NCBI GenBank assembly: GCA_002451165.1
Contig: DKBH01000102.1
Location: 1-6,603 of the forward strand
From: Nitrospiraceae bacterium UBA6905
GTDB taxonomy: Bacteria > Nitrospirota > Thermodesulfovibrionia > Thermodesulfovibrionales > UBA6898
Length of the DNA: 6,603 bases
Direction: 5' to 3'
Shown here: positions 5,502 through 6,603 of the stretch, piece after piece
Position numbering within the stretch: position 1 is the first letter of the stretch
Layout of the letters: the number at the start of each line of letters is the position of its first letter
Notes under the pieces: generated by a model
Told to the model about the DNA's origin: nothing
Databases searched by the model: none
Seen by the model: only the letters and a program-made list of their open reading frames with translations
Position numbers and translations under genes: made by a program

Positions 5502-6603
5502 TCACCCTCCGCAGGCCCTTCCCCGCAGGCTGAAGAAGAACCGGAGCGTCTGCTTCACCTTGTCGGAGAATAGCTTCTTCGAAAAATAATTACCCACGAC
5601 TCGCTTGTTGATCTCGGCGAGTGTGGGATAGGGATGCACGGCCCCGGCTAGCGCCGACAGTTTCACGTTGCCGTTCAGGGCAGCGACCCATTCGCTGATC
5701 AGTTCTCCCGCATGGAGGCCGAGGATCTGAATGCCGAGCGGCTTTTCCTTTGCATCGAGAACCAGCTTAATCCTTCCCCTTGCTTCACCCTCGGCGAGAC
5801 CCCGATCGTTCATACTGAAGTCCTCGGTCCAGACAGCGTGTCCCAGGCCTTCTCTCTTTGCCCCAGCTTCATTCATGCCGATGCTCGCAAGCTCCGGATC
5901 CGTATAGGTGCACCACGGGAAAAACCTATAGTCTGCCCTGCGCGGCAGATGCAGGATCGCGTTGGTCAGCACCACTCCTCCTTCATAACCTGCTGCATGG
6001 GTGAACTGATATGCCCCGGTGACATCACCGGCGCCGAAGATATGCTTCTGCGTCGTTCTGAGCCTGCTGTCCAACCTGAGACCTTTTCCCTCATAGTCAA
6101 CGCCGGCATTCCCCAACCCAAGCGTGCCGAGATTCGGCTCCCGCCCAAGAGCCACCAATATGGTTTCCGCCGTAACACTCGCCATTGTACCGTTCTTCAT
6201 CCTGACAGTAATTTCCCGCTCGCGGCCGAGATCTTTCACCGCCGCAACCACTGTATTAAGATAGAATGCCACTCCCTCTGCAGCGAGGTTCTCCATCACT
6301 GCTGCAGCCATGTCCGGGTCTTCCCTGCCGAGTATCTGGCCGCTCCGCTGGATGACCGAAACTTTCGAACCGAGGCGAGCGAATGCCTGTGCCATCTCGA
6401 TAGAGATCGGCCCGGCGCCGAGTATGATCATGGATTTCGGCAGGGACTCGAGGGAGAAAATATCCCGGTTCGTGATGTAGGGCGTTTGGTCGATACCCTC
6501 AATCTTCGGGATGGCGGGAGAAGAACCGGTTGCAATAACCCAGGTCTTTGCCGTCATGCTCCTTCCTTCGAGGGTGACGGTATGCTCATTCGCAAAGACC
6601 GCA
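5502..6603 (-). CDS. Class-I pyridine nucleotide-disulfide oxidoreductase, mercuric-reductase-like (5' end outside window)
   Basis: The gene runs off the right edge. The frame is open to the last base, and the 15 codons before the internal ATG at 6557 read as typical family sequence (ANEHTVTLEGRS), so that ATG is not the start. About 366 residues are visible; roughly 100-120 are missing, including the first FAD-binding glycine motif and any CxxxxC redox disulfide. Numbered from the 6557 ATG: ATGSSPAIP (9-17); NAD(P)-binding GAGPISIE (47-54) with QRS rather than Glu at the end of the second strand; FAD-binding IFGAGDVTG (173-181); and dimerisation domain with HPYPTLAE (308-315), where His and Glu correspond to the catalytic dyad. 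The C-terminus (FFSLRGRACGG) has a single Cys, not the paired cysteines of MerA, so mercury reduction is not supported. The electron acceptor is unknown. Its stop overlaps the ribosome binding region of the SLOG gene. Confidence 0.88.
   Translation of the reverse strand, partial: AVFANEHTVTLEGRSMTAKTWVIATGSSPAIPKIEGIDQTPYITNRDIFSLESLPKSMIILGAGPISIEMAQAFARLGSKVSVIQRSGQILGREDPDMAAAVMENLAAEGVAFYLNTVVAAVKDLGREREITVRMKNGTMASVTAETILVALGREPNLGTLGLGNAGVDYEGKGLRLDSRLRTTQKHIFGAGDVTGAYQFTHAAGYEGGVVLTNAILHLPRRADYRFFPWCTYTDPELASIGMNEAGAKREGLGHAVWTEDFSMNDRGLAEGEARGRIKLVLDAKEKPLGIQILGLHAGELISEWVAALNGNVKLSALAGAVHPYPTLAEINKRVVGNYFSKKLFSDKVKQTLRFFFSLRGRACGG

Noticed and set aside
5502..6603. Calling the oxidoreductase a true mercuric reductase (MerA)
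   Set aside because: The C-terminal paired cysteines of MerA are absent, no mer genes are visible, and the redox-active N-terminus is outside the window.
1..6603. CRISPR array, tRNA or rRNA genes
   Set aside because: I saw no regularly spaced direct repeats, no tRNA cloverleaf pattern and no rRNA-like sequence in the window.

Overview
The window looks like chromosomal DNA from a free-living anaerobic or environmental bacterium, most likely of the Desulfobacterota/Nitrospirota kind. This is inferred from three things: a secreted protein type common in Geobacter-like genomes, a GEMM-I-like RNA leader, and a FAD oxidoreductase/SLOG gene pair. No 16S or other phylogenetic marker is present, so the assignment is tentative. 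Coding density is low in the left half and normal at the right end.

Layout. Bases 1-590 hold no convincing gene. A small secreted proline-rich protein follows (591-971, +) and ends at a very strong hairpin (985-1028). A second poorly coding stretch (1029-1634) leads to a 316-residue exported, cysteine-containing protein of unknown function (1635-2585, -). Its leader is the most interesting part of the window. On the minus strand it reads: sigma70-type promoter (3150-3122), GEMM-I-like cyclic-dinucleotide aptamer (3112-3029), an intrinsic terminator whose 5' arm is the 3' half of that aptamer (3045-2995), then two IS200/IS605-type palindromes (2969-2840), then the ribosome binding site and start of the exported protein. 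Divergently, after its own promoter (3417-3445), lies a membrane-bound diguanylate cyclase (3472-4611, +) with intact GGDEF active site and RxxD inhibitory site. A 303-base gap follows. Then come two tightly coupled minus-strand genes: a SLOG/LOG-like nucleotide-binding protein (4915-5499) and, upstream of it, a class-I pyridine nucleotide-disulfide oxidoreductase (5502 to beyond the right edge).

How it fits together. The central part reads as a compact cyclic-dinucleotide module: a transmembrane diguanylate cyclase that senses something outside the cytoplasm, back to back with an RNA leader that appears built to sense a cyclic dinucleotide and control transcription of an exported protein by terminator/antiterminator switching. 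The riboswitch call rests on recognised sequence blocks, secondary structure and the overlapping terminator, not on a covariance-model search. Whether the ligand is c-di-GMP or cyclic AMP-GMP cannot be decided from the sequence. The oxidoreductase/SLOG pair seems to be an unrelated operon.
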